64,000 nt of DNA from DASYPQ01 sp036006425. GTDB lineage: Bacteria > Planctomycetota > UBA1135 > GCA-002686595. A program made the position numbers and the translations under genes. Below are positions 35,998 to 46,544 of this stretch, piece after piece. The notes under the pieces were generated by a model, which had not been told where the DNA came from, did no database searches, and worked only from the letters and a program-made list of their open reading frames with translations. The stretch's first letter is position 1. Every line of letters begins with the position of its first letter. The stretch spans positions 1 through 64,000 of the forward strand of contig DASYPQ010000026.1 in assembly GCA_036006425.1 (NCBI GenBank). Direction: 5' to 3'.

Positions 35998-37137
35998 ATG
36001 TGGAAACTCTTCCCCGTGAGTTCGGTCGAACGGCTCCAGTTCCCCTACATGGTCTGGGCGCACCAGAGCGCCGTGCGCTCCGCGTTCACGCTGACCCAGT
36101 CGGGGATGCCGCTCGCAGACCCGGCCTTCCTCGACGCGCTCGGCCCCCTCGACATCGGACATCCCTCGCGGGAAGCCCTCCCCGCGCTCGAGGCGCGCCT
36201 CGCCGAGCTCTTCGGCGTCGACCCCTCCCGCGTCCTCGTCGCGCTCGGAGCCACGGGCGGGATGCACCTCGCGGCCATGCGCTTCTTCCGGCCCGGCGTC
36301 CGGGTGGTCGCCGACGTCCCCTCGTACGAGCCGTTCCGCGCTCTCCCGATGTACTTCGGGGCCGATCTCCGGCCCCTGCGCCGGCGGCCGGAGGACGGCT
36401 GGCAGGTCGACCCCGGCGAGGTCGGCGCGCTGCTCGCGCGGCCCGGGAGCGGAGGAGCGGCGCCCGGCCACGTCTTCCTCGCGAACCTCCACAACCCGAC
36501 CGGGGCGCTGCTCGAACGGGACCGGATGGTCGCGATCGCGCGGGAGGCGGAGCGCGCGGGCGGCTGCCTCGTCTCCTGCGAGGTGTACATGGAGTACGTC
36601 CCGAACGCGCGCCGGGTCCACGCCTTCGAGCTCGCCCCGAACGGGATCTCGATCGGCAGCCTGACGAAGGCGTACGGCCTCGGCGCCCTGCGGATCGGCT
36701 GGATCCTCCTCGGCGAGGGGCTCGCGGCGGAGCGCCCCCACCTCGTCGACATGGCCTACCTCGGCTACGTCGACCCCCCGACCGCCACGATGCGCGCGGC
36801 GCGCCTCGCGCTCGACCGCTTGCCCGAGCTCCTCTCGCCCCTGCGGACGATCGAGCGCGAGAGCCGGCCGATCTGGGAGCGCTGGCTGCGCGGGACGCCC
36901 GGGGTCGCGAGCACGGTCCCGGAGTTCGGCATCATCGCCTTCCCGAGGATCGAGGGCGTCGAGGACACGCTCGCGCTGGCCGAGTTCCTCGCGCGCGAGC
37001 ACCAGGTCGACGTCGTCCCGGGCGAGTTCTTCGGCCTGCCCGGGCACATCCGCGTCTCGTGCGGCGTCCCCGCGGCGACGCTCGCCGACGCCCTCGCCCG
37101 CCTCGCGCGCGGGATCGACGCGTTCCGCCGGCGATGA
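35998..37137 (+). CDS. PLP-dependent aminotransferase (class I/II)
   Basis: 379 residues. Fold-type I features: 'LVALGATGGMHLAAMRF' (phosphate cup), 'NLHNPTGALLERD' (Asn for the cofactor), 'EVYMEYV' and 'SIGSLTKAYGLGALRIGW', in which Lys of SLTK is the PLP lysine; 'HIRVSCGVP' carries the carboxylate-binding Arg. The substrate is not evident; it resembles histidinol-phosphate/aspartate aminotransferase-like enzymes. I chose the ATG at 35998 over a GTG at 35980. Its stop overlaps the following glycosyltransferase start (ATGA). Confidence 0.85.
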   Translation: MWKLFPVSSVERLQFPYMVWAHQSAVRSAFTLTQSGMPLADPAFLDALGPLDIGHPSREALPALEARLAELFGVDPSRVLVALGATGGMHLAAMRFFRPGVRVVADVPSYEPFRALPMYFGADLRPLRRRPEDGWQVDPGEVGALLARPGSGGAAPGHVFLANLHNPTGALLERDRMVAIAREAERAGGCLVSCEVYMEYVPNARRVHAFELAPNGISIGSLTKAYGLGALRIGWILLGEGLAAERPHLVDMAYLGYVDPPTATMRAARLALDRLPELLSPLRTIERESRPIWERWLRGTPGVASTVPEFGIIAFPRIEGVEDTLALAEFLAREHQVDVVPGEFFGLPGHIRVSCGVPAATLADALARLARGIDAFRRR

Positions 37138-38257
37138 GCACGCGCGGCGCCGGCGATCCGCCCGTCGAGGTCCTGCACGTCCGCATCGTGACGGGTGCCG
37201 GAGGCGGGCCCGAGAAGACGATCCTCAACTCCCCGCGCCACCTCGTCGGCACCCGGTACCGGGAGACGGCGTGCTGGCTCCACGCGCCCGGCGATCCGGG
37301 GATCGCGCTCCTCGAGGCGCGCGCGCGGGAGCGCGGTTGCCCGTTCGTCGCCGTCGAGGACCCGCGTCCGTACGACGTCGGGACGCTGCGCCGCATGGCC
37401 GCGCTGTGCCGCGAGCGCGGGATCCGGATCTGGCACGGCCACGACTACAAGTCGAACCTGTTCGGCGTCCTGCTCGCGCGCCTGTGCGACCTGCGCCTCG
37501 CGACGACGGTCCACGGCTGGGTGAAGCACACCGAGAAGACGCCCTTCTATTTCGCCGTCGACCGGTTCGCCCTGCGCCGCTACGGCGAGGTCGCGGCGGT
37601 GTCGCAGGACCTCTTCGACGAGTGTCTGCGCTTCGGCGTGCTGCCCGAGCGCCTCTCGCTCGTCGAGAACGCGATCGACACCGACGAATTCCGCCGCCGC
37701 GCTCCGGCGAGCGCGTCCCCGCTGCGGAAGCTGCCGCCGGGAAGGCTCCTCGTCGGCGCGGTCGGGCGACTCTCCGAGGAGAAGGGATTCCATCTCCTGA
37801 TCGAGGCGGTCGAGCTCGCGACCGACGCCGGCTGCGACCTCGAGCTCTGGATCGCCGGCGAAGGCGACCAGGAGACGCGCCTGCGGGAGCGGATCGCCGC
37901 CTCGCGGCACGCCGCGCGGATGAAGCTGCTCGGTTTCCGCGCCGACGCGCTCGCCTTGTTCGAGGCGATGGACGTCTTCGCGCTCTCGTCGCTCCGCGAA
38001 GGACTGCCGAATGTCGTCCTCGAGGCGATGGCGATGGAGGTCCCGGTCGTCGCGACGCGCTGCGGCGGGCTCGAGGCCTTCGGCCGCGACGGCGAGGACA
38101 TGCTGCTCGTCCCCGCCGGCTCCGCGCAGGCGCTCGCCGGAGCAATCGAGCGCCTCGCGCGCGACGAGGGCCTGCGCGCACGCCTCGCCCGCGGCGCGCG
38201 CGCGCGCGTCGAGCGCGATGCGAGCTTCCGCCGGCGGATGGAGCGGTTCGTCGGGAT

Positions 38258-39327
<1,070 letters not shown>

Positions 39328-39331
<4 letters not shown>

Positions 39332-40197
39332 GGGGTGGAGGCTCCCTTCGCGCGGCGCTCGATCACCACCTGGGCCACGAGCGTCACGAGCGCGAAGCAC
39401 GCGAGCAGCGCAGCGACCGAGAACGCACCGACGAAGTCGTACTCGTTGTACAGGATCTCGATGTGCAACGGCATCGTGTTCGTCTTGCCGCGGATGTGCC
39501 CGGACACGACCGACACGGCGCCGAACTCCCCGAGGGCGCGCGCGTTGCACAGGATCACGCCGTAGAGGAGCGCCCACTTGACGTTCGGCAGCGTCACGCG
39601 CCGGAACGTCTGCCAGCCGCTCGCGCCGAGCGTCAGCGCGGCGAGCTCCTCCTCGTTCCCCTGCTCCTGCATCAGCGGGATCAGCTCGCGCGCGACGAAA
39701 GGGAACGTCACGAAGATCGTCGCGAGCACCATCGCGGGGACGGCGTACAGGACCTTGATGTCGTGGTCGGCGAGCCAGCTCCCGAACCAGCCCTGGAGAC
39801 CGAAGAGGAGGACGAACACGAGTCCCGAGATCACCGGCGAGATCGCGAACGGCAGGTCGATCAGCGTGATGAGCACGTTCTTCCAGCGGAACTCGAACTT
39901 CGCGATCGCCCAGGAAGCCGCGAGGCCGAACAGGACGTTGGCGGGCACGGCGATCGCCGCCACGGTGAGCGTGAGGCCGATCGCGCTGCGCGTCGCCGGG
40001 TCCGCGAACGTGGCGAACATCGCGCCGAATCCCTTCCGGAGCGCCTCGGAGAACACGGCGACGAGCGGGACGAGGAGGAACGCCGCGACGAAGACCAGCG
40101 ACGTCGCGATCGCGAGGCGACGGACCCAGGCCGGTTCCGACAGTGCCGCGGCGCGGCGCTCCGTCGCCTCGACGCGGATCGGCGAAGGCGCGGTCAT
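39328..40197 (-). CDS. cysW: Sulfate ABC transporter permease CysW
   Basis: 289 residues with six membrane helices. The EAA loop reads 'EEELAALTLGASGWQTFRRVTLP', quoted only in part by its key residues E, L, G; 'LIDLPFAISPVISGLVFVLL' and 'NARALGEFGAVSVVSG' are typical of CysW. Partner of CysT in the channel. ATG overlaps the cysT stop (ATGA); its own stop overlaps the cysA TTG. Confidence 0.94.
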
Positions 40198-41033
40198 TCC
40201 GTCCTCCGCACGCCGCGACGTGTCCATCGCTGGAAGACGTTGATCCCGAGCAGGATCCCGAACGAGGCGAGGAGGAGGACGACCGCGATCGCCGTCGCGC
40301 CCGCGTAATCGAACTGGTCGAGCTTCGTGACGATCAGCAGCGCCGAGATCTCCGTCTTCAGCGGCATGTTCCCCGAGATGAAGATCACCGAGCCGTACTC
40401 GCCGAGGGCGCGCGCGAGCGCCATCGCGAACCCCGTGACGACCGCGGGAGTGACCGCCGGAACGATCACGCGCCGGATCGTCGCGAACCGAGTGGCTCCG
40501 AGCGTCGCCGCGGCCTCCTCGAGCTCCGGCTCGAGGTCGAGCAGCGCCGGCTGGAGCGTGCGGACGACGAAAGGCAGCCCGATGAACGTCAGCGCGACCG
40601 CGACACCGAGCGGCGTGAACGCGACGTGGACGCCCATCGGCTCGAGGAAACGCCCGATCCAGCCGTTCTTCGAGTACACGGCCGTCAGCGCGATGCCGGA
40701 CACGGCGGTCGGGAGCGCGAACGGGAGATCGACGAGCGCGTCGACGATCCGGCGCCCCGGGAACGTGTACCGGACGAGCGTCCACGCGAGCACCGTGCCG
40801 AACACGACGTTGACGACCGCGCCCACCAGCGCGGCGCCGAACGTGAGCTTGTACGAGGCGAGCGCGCGCGGACTCGCGACGGCCTGGACGAACTGGTCCC
40901 ACGACATCCCCGCGGTCTTGAGGAAGAGCGCGGAGAGCGGGAAGAGGACGATCAGGCCGAGATAGAGGAGCGTGAACGCGAGCGTCAGCCGGAAACCGGG
41001 CAGCGCGTTCCGCGGTTTCCGTCTCGGGCCCAT
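40194..41033 (-). CDS. cysT: Sulfate ABC transporter permease CysT
   Basis: 279 residues with six membrane helices. 'ALVDLPFALPTAVSGIALT', the EAA loop 'EEAAATLGATRFATIRRVI' and 'MALARALGEYGSVIFISGNM' match CysT (CysU). It lies 6 bases after sbp and overlaps cysW, giving the standard order binding protein, CysT, CysW, CysA. Confidence 0.94.
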   Translation of the reverse strand: MGPRRKPRNALPGFRLTLAFTLLYLGLIVLFPLSALFLKTAGMSWDQFVQAVASPRALASYKLTFGAALVGAVVNVVFGTVLAWTLVRYTFPGRRIVDALVDLPFALPTAVSGIALTAVYSKNGWIGRFLEPMGVHVAFTPLGVAVALTFIGLPFVVRTLQPALLDLEPELEEAAATLGATRFATIRRVIVPAVTPAVVTGFAMALARALGEYGSVIFISGNMPLKTEISALLIVTKLDQFDYAGATAIAVVLLLASFGILLGINVFQRWTRRGVRRTE

Positions 41034-41039
41034 CGGGCC

Positions 41040-42128
41040 TCAGCGACCTGGCTGGTAGATCTGATCGAACACGCCGCCGTCCTCGAAGTGCGTCTTCTGG
41101 GCCGCGCTCCAGCCGCCGAACGCCTGCTCGATCGTGAACAGCGACAGCTTCGGGAATCGCGCGAGATCGGCGGGGGCGACGCCCTTCGTGTCCGTCGGGC
41201 GGAAGGAATGCTTCGCGGCCAGCGCTTGTCCCTCTTCGGAGTAGAGGTACTCGAGGTACGCCTCGGCGACCTTGCGGGTGCCGCGCTTGTCCGCGACCTT
41301 GTCGACGAGGGCGACCGGCGGCTCGGCCAGGATGCTGACCGTCGGCACGACGATCTCGACCTCGGCCGGTCCGAGCTCCTTGACGGCCAGGAAGGCCTCG
41401 TTTTCCCAGGCGAGGAGGACGTCCCCCATCCCGCGCTGGACGAACGTCGTCGTCGAGCCGCGCGCGCCCGAATCGAGGACGGGGACCTTGTGGAAGAGCC
41501 CCGCGACGTACGCGCGCGCTTTCTCCTGCGCGGCCTTCACGCGGTCCGCCGCGGCGGGATCGGAGAGCGCCTTGAGGTCCCCGAGCTCCCGTCGCAGCGC
41601 GAATCCCCACGCCGCGAGGTAGTTCCAGCGCGCCCCGCCGGACGTCTTCGGATTCGGCGTGATGATCTGGACGTCGGGTTTCTCGAGATCCGCCCAGTCG
41701 TGGATCGCCTTGGGGTTCCCCTTGCGGACGAGGAAGACGATCGTCGACGTGTACGGCGCACTGTTGTGCGGCAGGCGCTGCTGCCAGTCGGCGGGAAGCA
41801 GCTTCCCCTTCTGCGCGATCGCGTCGATGTCGTAGGCGAGCGCCAGCGTGACGACATCGGCCTCGAGGCCGTCGATCACCGCGCGCGCCTGCTTCGCGGA
41901 TCCGCCGTGCGACTGCTGGATCTCGACCGCCTGTCCGGTGTCCTTCTTCCAGTGCTCGGAGAACGCGCGATTGAACTCGACGTAGAACTCGCGCGTCGGA
42001 TCGTACGAGACGTTCAGGAGCGTCAAGGCGTCGCCGCTCGGGCGCGTCGCCGCCGGGGACGCGGAGAGCCAGAGGACCGTCGCGAGCGCGACCCCGAAGG
42101 AAACGGGGAGGGACAGGGGGAGCTTCAT
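41040..42128 (-). CDS. sbp: Periplasmic sulfate-binding protein
   Basis: 362 residues with a Sec signal peptide (about 25 residues). The sulfate-binding protein signatures are intact: 'NVSYDPTREFYVEFN', 'FLVRKGNPKAIHDWADL' and 'TPNPKTSGGARWNYLAAW'. It delivers sulfate (or thiosulfate) to the CysTWA transporter encoded downstream. It starts 16 bases after the rrf2 stop and is expected to share its regulation. Confidence 0.95.
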   Translation of the reverse strand: MKLPLSLPVSFGVALATVLWLSASPAATRPSGDALTLLNVSYDPTREFYVEFNRAFSEHWKKDTGQAVEIQQSHGGSAKQARAVIDGLEADVVTLALAYDIDAIAQKGKLLPADWQQRLPHNSAPYTSTIVFLVRKGNPKAIHDWADLEKPDVQIITPNPKTSGGARWNYLAAWGFALRRELGDLKALSDPAAADRVKAAQEKARAYVAGLFHKVPVLDSGARGSTTTFVQRGMGDVLLAWENEAFLAVKELGPAEVEIVVPTVSILAEPPVALVDKVADKRGTRKVAEAYLEYLYSEEGQALAAKHSFRPTDTKGVAPADLARFPKLSLFTIEQAFGGWSAAQKTHFEDGGVFDQIYQPGR

Positions 42129-42144
42129 GGGGCGGGATCCCGGG

Positions 42145-42618
42145 TCAGAGCGCTTCGCGGAACGGGGGACAGACTTTGTCACGAAGGAGCTTTTTCATCG
42201 TGACATCGACGACATCCGCGAGCGTGTGGCGATCGAGGAGCTGCGCGATCGCGTTCCGGACGTCGAGCATGAGCATCCGCAGGCCGCAGTGCGCCTCGTC
42301 GGGGCAGGAGCAGGGCGCGTAGGCGGTCTTGCTCACGCACGCGATCGGGGCGAGCGGCCCGTCGATCAGGCGCACGACGTCGCCGATCCGGATCGAGCGC
42401 GTCGACTTCTTCAGCATGTATCCGCCGTTCGTCCCGCGCCGGCTCTCGAGGTAGCCCGCCTCCTTCAGCTGCAGGAGAATCTGCTCGAGGAACTTGACCG
42501 GGATCCGCTCGCGCTCGGCGAGCTCGCTGATCGGCAGGAGCTTGCGTCCCTGCTCGTGAGCGATCCCGATGTCGATCAGGGCCCGGAGGGCGTACTCGCC
42601 GCGCTTGGACAGGTTCAT
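42145..42618 (-). CDS. Rrf2-family transcriptional regulator of the sulfate operon
   Basis: 157 residues, the family size. The winged helix starts 'LSKRGEYALRALIDIG' and continues 'RIPVKFLEQILLQLKEAGYLESRRGTNGGY' in part, typical of Rrf2. After the dimer helix there is a Cys cluster (C, CSC, C within 'ACVSKTAYAPCSCPDEAHC') that could hold an Fe-S cluster or sense thiols, as in IscR/NsrR, though the spacing differs from those. Being first gene of the sulfate uptake operon with an inverted repeat over its own promoter, it most likely represses the operon when sulfur is plentiful (comparable to CymR). Confidence 0.9.
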   Translation of the reverse strand: MNLSKRGEYALRALIDIGIAHEQGRKLLPISELAERERIPVKFLEQILLQLKEAGYLESRRGTNGGYMLKKSTRSIRIGDVVRLIDGPLAPIACVSKTAYAPCSCPDEAHCGLRMLMLDVRNAIAQLLDRHTLADVVDVTMKKLLRDKVCPPFREAL

Positions 42619-42639
42619 GGCCGGGATCCTGACTGGTCC

Positions 42640-42661
42640 AGTAGACATTCTATTGTCTACT
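42640..42661. promoter_or_regulatory. Inverted-repeat operator for the Rrf2 regulator
   Basis: Perfect 8-base arms AGTAGACA and TGTCTACT separated by 6 bases. The repeat covers the -10 element TAGAAT of the rrf2 promoter, so binding would block transcription. This layout is standard for Rrf2 autorepressors. Confidence 0.75.
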
Positions 42662-42675
42662 CGCCAGATGGGCAA
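42647..42675 (-). promoter_or_regulatory. rrf2-sbp-cysTWA promoter
   Basis: On the minus strand TTGCCC (42670-42675) and TAGAAT (42647-42652) are separated by exactly 17 bases, followed 28 bases later by the rrf2 ATG. It is the best sigma70-type promoter in the window. Confidence 0.7.
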
Positions 42676-42697
42676 TCGGATTCCGGCCTGGCGGCAG

Positions 42698-43774
42698 CTA
42701 TTTCTTCGCTTGGGCGGCCATCGCGCGGGCGAGCACGCCGTCGGCCCCGAAGATCTCGGCGGACGCGCGGTCCCAGCCGCCGAGGTCCTCGATCGTCCAC
42801 AGGTCCGGGATGGACGGGTACTGCTCCTTGTGCGCGTCGGCGACCGCGAGATCGATCGACCGGAAGCCGTAGAACGCGAACGCTTCCTGGGCCTCCGGGG
42901 TCCAGAGGTACTCGAGGAAGGCCTCCGCCACGGCGCGGACGCCGTGCGCGTCGGCGTGGGCGTCGAGGAGCGCGGCGGGGTTGTCCTCCTGGAGCGTCGA
43001 CTCGGGGATCACGGATTCGTAATCGTGGCCGAACATGCGGCCGCGGACGACCTCGCTCTCCGTCGTCAGCGCGACGTCGCCGGTCCCCTCCTCGAACGAC
43101 TTGAAGGACTCGCGCGCGTCGCGGTCGCGCGCGATCACGTTCCCGAGCACGCTCGCGAGCATCCGCTCCGCCGCCGCTCGGTCTCCCGCCGCGACGCCCG
43201 CGTGCCCGCGCAGCGTCGAGCCGAACACGGCGCAGACGTTCCAGCGACCGCCGCCCGACGTCATCGGGTCCGGAGTCAGGATCTCGAGACCGGGTCGCGC
43301 GAGATCGGGCCAGCCCTGGATCTTCTCCGGGTTCCCCTTGCGCACGGCGATGACGACGATCGAGCGGCACACGACGCCTCCGTGCGGCGCGTCGCGCCAC
43401 GGCTTCCGGATCCGACCGGCTTGCGCGAGCTGATCGAGGTGCTCCGCGAGCGACAGCGCGGCGACGTCGGGCTCCGCGCCGTCGAGGATCGCGCGGACCT
43501 GGCTGCCGCTGCCGAGGTACGACGCGCGGATCTCGAGCTGCTCGCCGTGCGTCCGGCGCCAGAGATCCTTGAACTTCGGGATGATCCGCTTCTCGTAGGC
43601 CTCGCGCGGCGTCGCGAAGGCGGCGAACGTCAGCGTCACGGTCGGGACCGGGTGCGACGCCGGCGCCGGAGCTGCGGCGGGATGCGCCTCGGGCGCCGAT
43701 CGTCCGCACGAAGCCGCGAGCGCGACGACGGCCACGATCCAGCGCGTCACCCGCGTGTGCGCAACGATGCTCAA
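42698..43774 (-). CDS. Second sulfate-binding-like protein, lipoprotein form
   Basis: 358 residues. Unlike sbp it has a lipobox (ALAAS-C), so it is membrane anchored, followed by an Ala/Pro linker. The binding-protein fold is preserved: 'AVRKGNPEKIQGWPDL' and 'TPDPMTSGGGRWNVCA'. The latter differs from the standard NPKTSGGAR motif (Asp for Asn, Met for Lys, Gly for Ala), so ligand specificity may differ: sulfate, thiosulfate or another oxyanion. No permease genes of its own are present; it may feed CysTWA. TTG start overlaps the larC stop (TTGA). Confidence 0.85.
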   Translation of the reverse strand: MSIVAHTRVTRWIVAVVALAASCGRSAPEAHPAAAPAPASHPVPTVTLTFAAFATPREAYEKRIIPKFKDLWRRTHGEQLEIRASYLGSGSQVRAILDGAEPDVAALSLAEHLDQLAQAGRIRKPWRDAPHGGVVCRSIVVIAVRKGNPEKIQGWPDLARPGLEILTPDPMTSGGGRWNVCAVFGSTLRGHAGVAAGDRAAAERMLASVLGNVIARDRDARESFKSFEEGTGDVALTTESEVVRGRMFGHDYESVIPESTLQEDNPAALLDAHADAHGVRAVAEAFLEYLWTPEAQEAFAFYGFRSIDLAVADAHKEQYPSIPDLWTIEDLGGWDRASAEIFGADGVLARAMAAQAKK

Positions 43775-45018
43775 GCAGACGATCCGGTACGCTTTTCCTG
43801 CTGCGCTCGCAAGATGTGCGCGAGCGCCTCGGCGACGGCGCGGCGCTCCGCTTCGCGCAGCGAGAGGCCGGCCGCGGACGCGGCGCGCGCGAGGTCGTCG
43901 TGCTCGGGAGAGAGATCGCGCTCGCCCGGAGGGCTCGCGCCGGGGTACGCGGGCCGCTCGCGGACCTTGACGCGCACGCGCACGCCGCCGAGCTGGACGT
44001 CGATCGTGCGCCGGCCGCACTCGACCCTCTGGCACTCGGTCCAGCGCAGGCCCAGCGTCGGCGTCTCCTCGAACAGGACGCGCTCGAGCTCGGGCTTCTT
44101 CTCGGCCCGGCACAGAGCGGACAGGACGACGCCCGGGCGATCCTTCTTCATCTGCACGGGCGTCGTCCAGACGTCGAGCGCTCCGGCGTCCCGCAGCGCG
44201 CGCGCCGCGTGCGCGAGCTCCTCTCCGGTGACGTCGTCGAGGTTCACCTCGAGCAGCCACGCGCGCGCGGACGTCGCGCCCGCGACCTCGCTCCCGAGCT
44301 GCACCCGCAGCACGTTCGGCGGTCCGTCCGCGGGGTCGCGCGCTCCCGCTCCGTAGCCGATGCGCTCGGCGACGAACGCGCCCGGCGGCTCGAACGAGGC
44401 CGCGATCTCGACCAGGATCGCCGCTCCGGTCGGCGTCAGGCGCTCGCCCGAGCCTCCGCCGAGGACGTGCGGCTTCCCGCGCAGGAGCTCGGCGACCGCG
44501 GGGACGGGCACCGGCATCTCGCCGTGCGCGCAGCGGACCGTTCCGACGCCCGTCGCGGGCGGGGCCGATACGACGCAGTCGACCGCGAGACGCTCGAGCG
44601 CGAAGACCGCGCCGCAGACGTCGACGAGCGTGTCGACGGCGCCGATCTCGTGGAAGTGGATCTCCTCCGGCGTCGTCCCGTGGACGGTCGCCTCGGCGAC
44701 CGCGATCCGGCGCAGCACGGCCTTCGCGCGCGCGCGTCCGGTCGCGGAGAGCGGCGACACGTCGACGATGCGCGCGAGGTCCGCGTAGCCGCGGTGCGGC
44801 AGCTGCGACGACTCGGGCGTGCGCACGGCGAGCAGCTTGCCCGACAGGTTTCCGCGCCACGCGGTCTCGAGCGACAGCGTGCACTCGCCCGGGACGAGCG
44901 CGTGCGCGAGCTCCTCGAGATCGCCGAGCACGAAGCGCGGGTCGCCGAGGTCGAGGAGCGCCGCGAGGAGCATGTCCCCCGCCATGCCCGAATGGGGTTC
45001 GAGGTAGAGCGTCGCCAC
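43771..45018 (-). CDS. larC: LarC-like nickel-pincer cofactor insertion protein
   Basis: 415 residues. 'LYLEPHSGMAGDMLLAALLDLG' (partly) starts the DUF111/LarC family; 'EEIHFHEIGAVDTLVDV', 'TGVGTVRCAHGEMPVPVPA', 'LTPTGAAILVE' and 'LEVNLDDVTGEELAHA' follow. LarC inserts Ni into pyridinium bisthiocarboxylate mononucleotide, the cofactor of lactate racemase and related enzymes. LarB, LarE and LarA are not in the window. GTG at 45018 chosen by family alignment; an alternative GTG at 45051 would overlap comF. TAGTCT lies 10 bases upstream. Confidence 0.9.
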   Translation of the reverse strand: MATLYLEPHSGMAGDMLLAALLDLGDPRFVLGDLEELAHALVPGECTLSLETAWRGNLSGKLLAVRTPESSQLPHRGYADLARIVDVSPLSATGRARAKAVLRRIAVAEATVHGTTPEEIHFHEIGAVDTLVDVCGAVFALERLAVDCVVSAPPATGVGTVRCAHGEMPVPVPAVAELLRGKPHVLGGGSGERLTPTGAAILVEIAASFEPPGAFVAERIGYGAGARDPADGPPNVLRVQLGSEVAGATSARAWLLEVNLDDVTGEELAHAARALRDAGALDVWTTPVQMKKDRPGVVLSALCRAEKKPELERVLFEETPTLGLRWTECQRVECGRRTIDVQLGGVRVRVKVRERPAYPGASPPGERDLSPEHDDLARAASAAGLSLREAERRAVAEALAHILRAQQEKRTGSSA

Positions 45019-45043
45019 GGCGCACGCGAGACTAGCCGCATCC

Positions 45044-45769
45044 TCAGGCACGGGCCAGGGTGAGGACGCCGACGCGCGCGGCGCCGAGGCGCTTCAGCGC
45101 GCGCGCACACTCGCTCGCCGTCGCGCCCGACGTGACGACGTCGTCGACGAGCCAGACCTCGCGGTCCGCGACGCGCCGGGCCGGCGAGGGGAATCCGCGC
45201 CGCGGCCGGAAGGCCCGCGCGACGTTCGCGGCGCGCGACGGAGCGCCGATCGAGCCCTGCGCGGGCGTCGCGCGCGAGCGCGCGAGCGCGCGCACGACCT
45301 CGAGACCCGCGCAGCCGCCGGCCTCCTCGGCGACGAGGAGCGCCTGGTCGTAGCCGCGCTCGAAACGCCGCGAGGGATGCAGCGGGACGGGCACGAGGAG
45401 CGGGAGCCCGGGAGCCGCCGCTCGCGCGCCGAGGAAGCGGTGCGCGAGCGCGCGGCCGAGCGTCCGCGCGAGCGCCGGCCTCTGGCCGTGCTTCAGCGCC
45501 AGGATCCACTCGCGCACCGCGGGCTGCGCGCGGTAGTCGGCGAGCGCGATCACCGTGGCGAACGAAGGCGGATCGAGACGGCAGTCGGCGCAGCGCTCGC
45601 CGTCGGCGATCGCGGGCGGGAGAGCGCGCGCGCAGCGCCCGCAGCGCGGACCCTCGGGCCGCAGTGGCAGGCGGTGGTCCGCGCAGCCGAGACCGTCTCC
45701 GGGATCGGACCCGCCGCACAAGGGACAGCGCGGAGGGAAGACCGCGTCGAGGAGATCGTGGAGGTCCAC
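45044..45769 (-). CDS. ComF-family phosphoribosyltransferase-like protein
   Basis: 241 residues. An N-terminal zinc finger with 'PPRCPLCGG', 'CGRCARALP' and 'CADCRLDPP' is followed by a PRTase-like domain with the PRPP motif 'VWLVDDVVTSGATASECARAL'. 'PVPLHPSRRFERGYDQALLVAE' is the ComF hallmark. In competent bacteria ComF helps internalise transforming DNA; elsewhere its role is unclear. GTG start. It begins the comF-larC-binding protein set. Confidence 0.9.
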   Translation of the reverse strand: MDLHDLLDAVFPPRCPLCGGSDPGDGLGCADHRLPLRPEGPRCGRCARALPPAIADGERCADCRLDPPSFATVIALADYRAQPAVREWILALKHGQRPALARTLGRALAHRFLGARAAAPGLPLLVPVPLHPSRRFERGYDQALLVAEEAGGCAGLEVVRALARSRATPAQGSIGAPSRAANVARAFRPRRGFPSPARRVADREVWLVDDVVTSGATASECARALKRLGAARVGVLTLARA

Positions 45770-45820
45770 ATCCCGCCGACGCCGCGGCGCGCGCGCGGTT
45801 GCACCCGTACCGCGAAAGAC

Positions 45821-46459
45821 CTAGACACGCTCCTCGACGTCGACGTCCTCGAGGCGCGGCAGCGGGATCTCGCGCCGTCCGCGCCGCTCGGGAGGCGGCA
45901 GGTCGATCGCGCGGTGCAGGCGCTCGAGGTAGCTCTGGACCGTGTCGTCCTCGGCCGACGCGACGCCGAACAGGTCCCCCACCTCGCGCGCGAGGCGCAG
46001 GTCGGCCTCGAAGTCGGGAGGCTCGCGGCGCAGGTGCGCGCGCACGTGGCGCTGGAACGAATGGCGCGCCCACCACCACGCGAGCACGAGGAGCGTCACC
46101 GTGAGGACGAGGATCGAACCGACCCAGGCCGCGGGGAACTCGGTCGAGGGCGGGCGGTAGCGTCCGAGGAGCTGCAGCCCGAACCCTCCGACGAGGTACG
46201 TGAACCCGACCGCGACCTGGGCGCGGTGGAAGACGTACTCGCGGATCGCGTGGAGCCGGACGCCACGCGGGCCGCCGCGCGAGCCGAAGAACTCCTCGAC
46301 CAGCGTCCGCGGGTGGCGGAACAGGATCGCGTTGCCGAGCAGGAACGCGCCGAGGATCGTCAACACGAGCCCGATCGCGACCCAATCGGGCGCGACCCAG
46401 TCGCTCGCCGGAGCCTGCGCCGGCGCGGTGGCGCGGACGAAGCTCGCGACGATCTGCAT
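45821..46459 (-). CDS. Hypothetical membrane protein
   Basis: 212 residues with three likely membrane helices: 'WVAIGLVLTILGAFLLGNAI', 'VAVGFTYLVGGFGLQLLG' and 'AAWVGSILVLTVTLLVLAWWW'. A cytoplasmic tail of about 85 residues is rich in charged residues and ends in an acidic/basic segment. No family recognised. The start codon is preceded at exactly 6 bases by TAGCGT, a candidate leaderless promoter. Divergent from gatC. Confidence 0.72.
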   Translation of the reverse strand: MQIVASFVRATAPAQAPASDWVAPDWVAIGLVLTILGAFLLGNAILFRHPRTLVEEFFGSRGGPRGVRLHAIREYVFHRAQVAVGFTYLVGGFGLQLLGRYRPPSTEFPAAWVGSILVLTVTLLVLAWWWARHSFQRHVRAHLRREPPDFEADLRLAREVGDLFGVASAEDDTVQSYLERLHRAIDLPPPERRGRREIPLPRLEDVDVEERV

Positions 46460-46465
46460 GGATCC

Positions 46466-46471
46466 ACGCTA
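46466..46471 (-). promoter_or_regulatory. -10 element TAGCGT for leaderless membrane protein gene
   Basis: TAGCGT-N6-ATG on the minus strand. The opposite gene, gatC, has TAGAAT at 46523-46528, 16 bases before its ATG. Confidence 0.5.
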
Positions 46472-46544
46472 CGGAGGCCGTCCGCGCCCGACAATGGGGA
46501 GGCGGCACGCTCCCGCGCACCGTAGAATCCGCGCCCGCCCGCCC

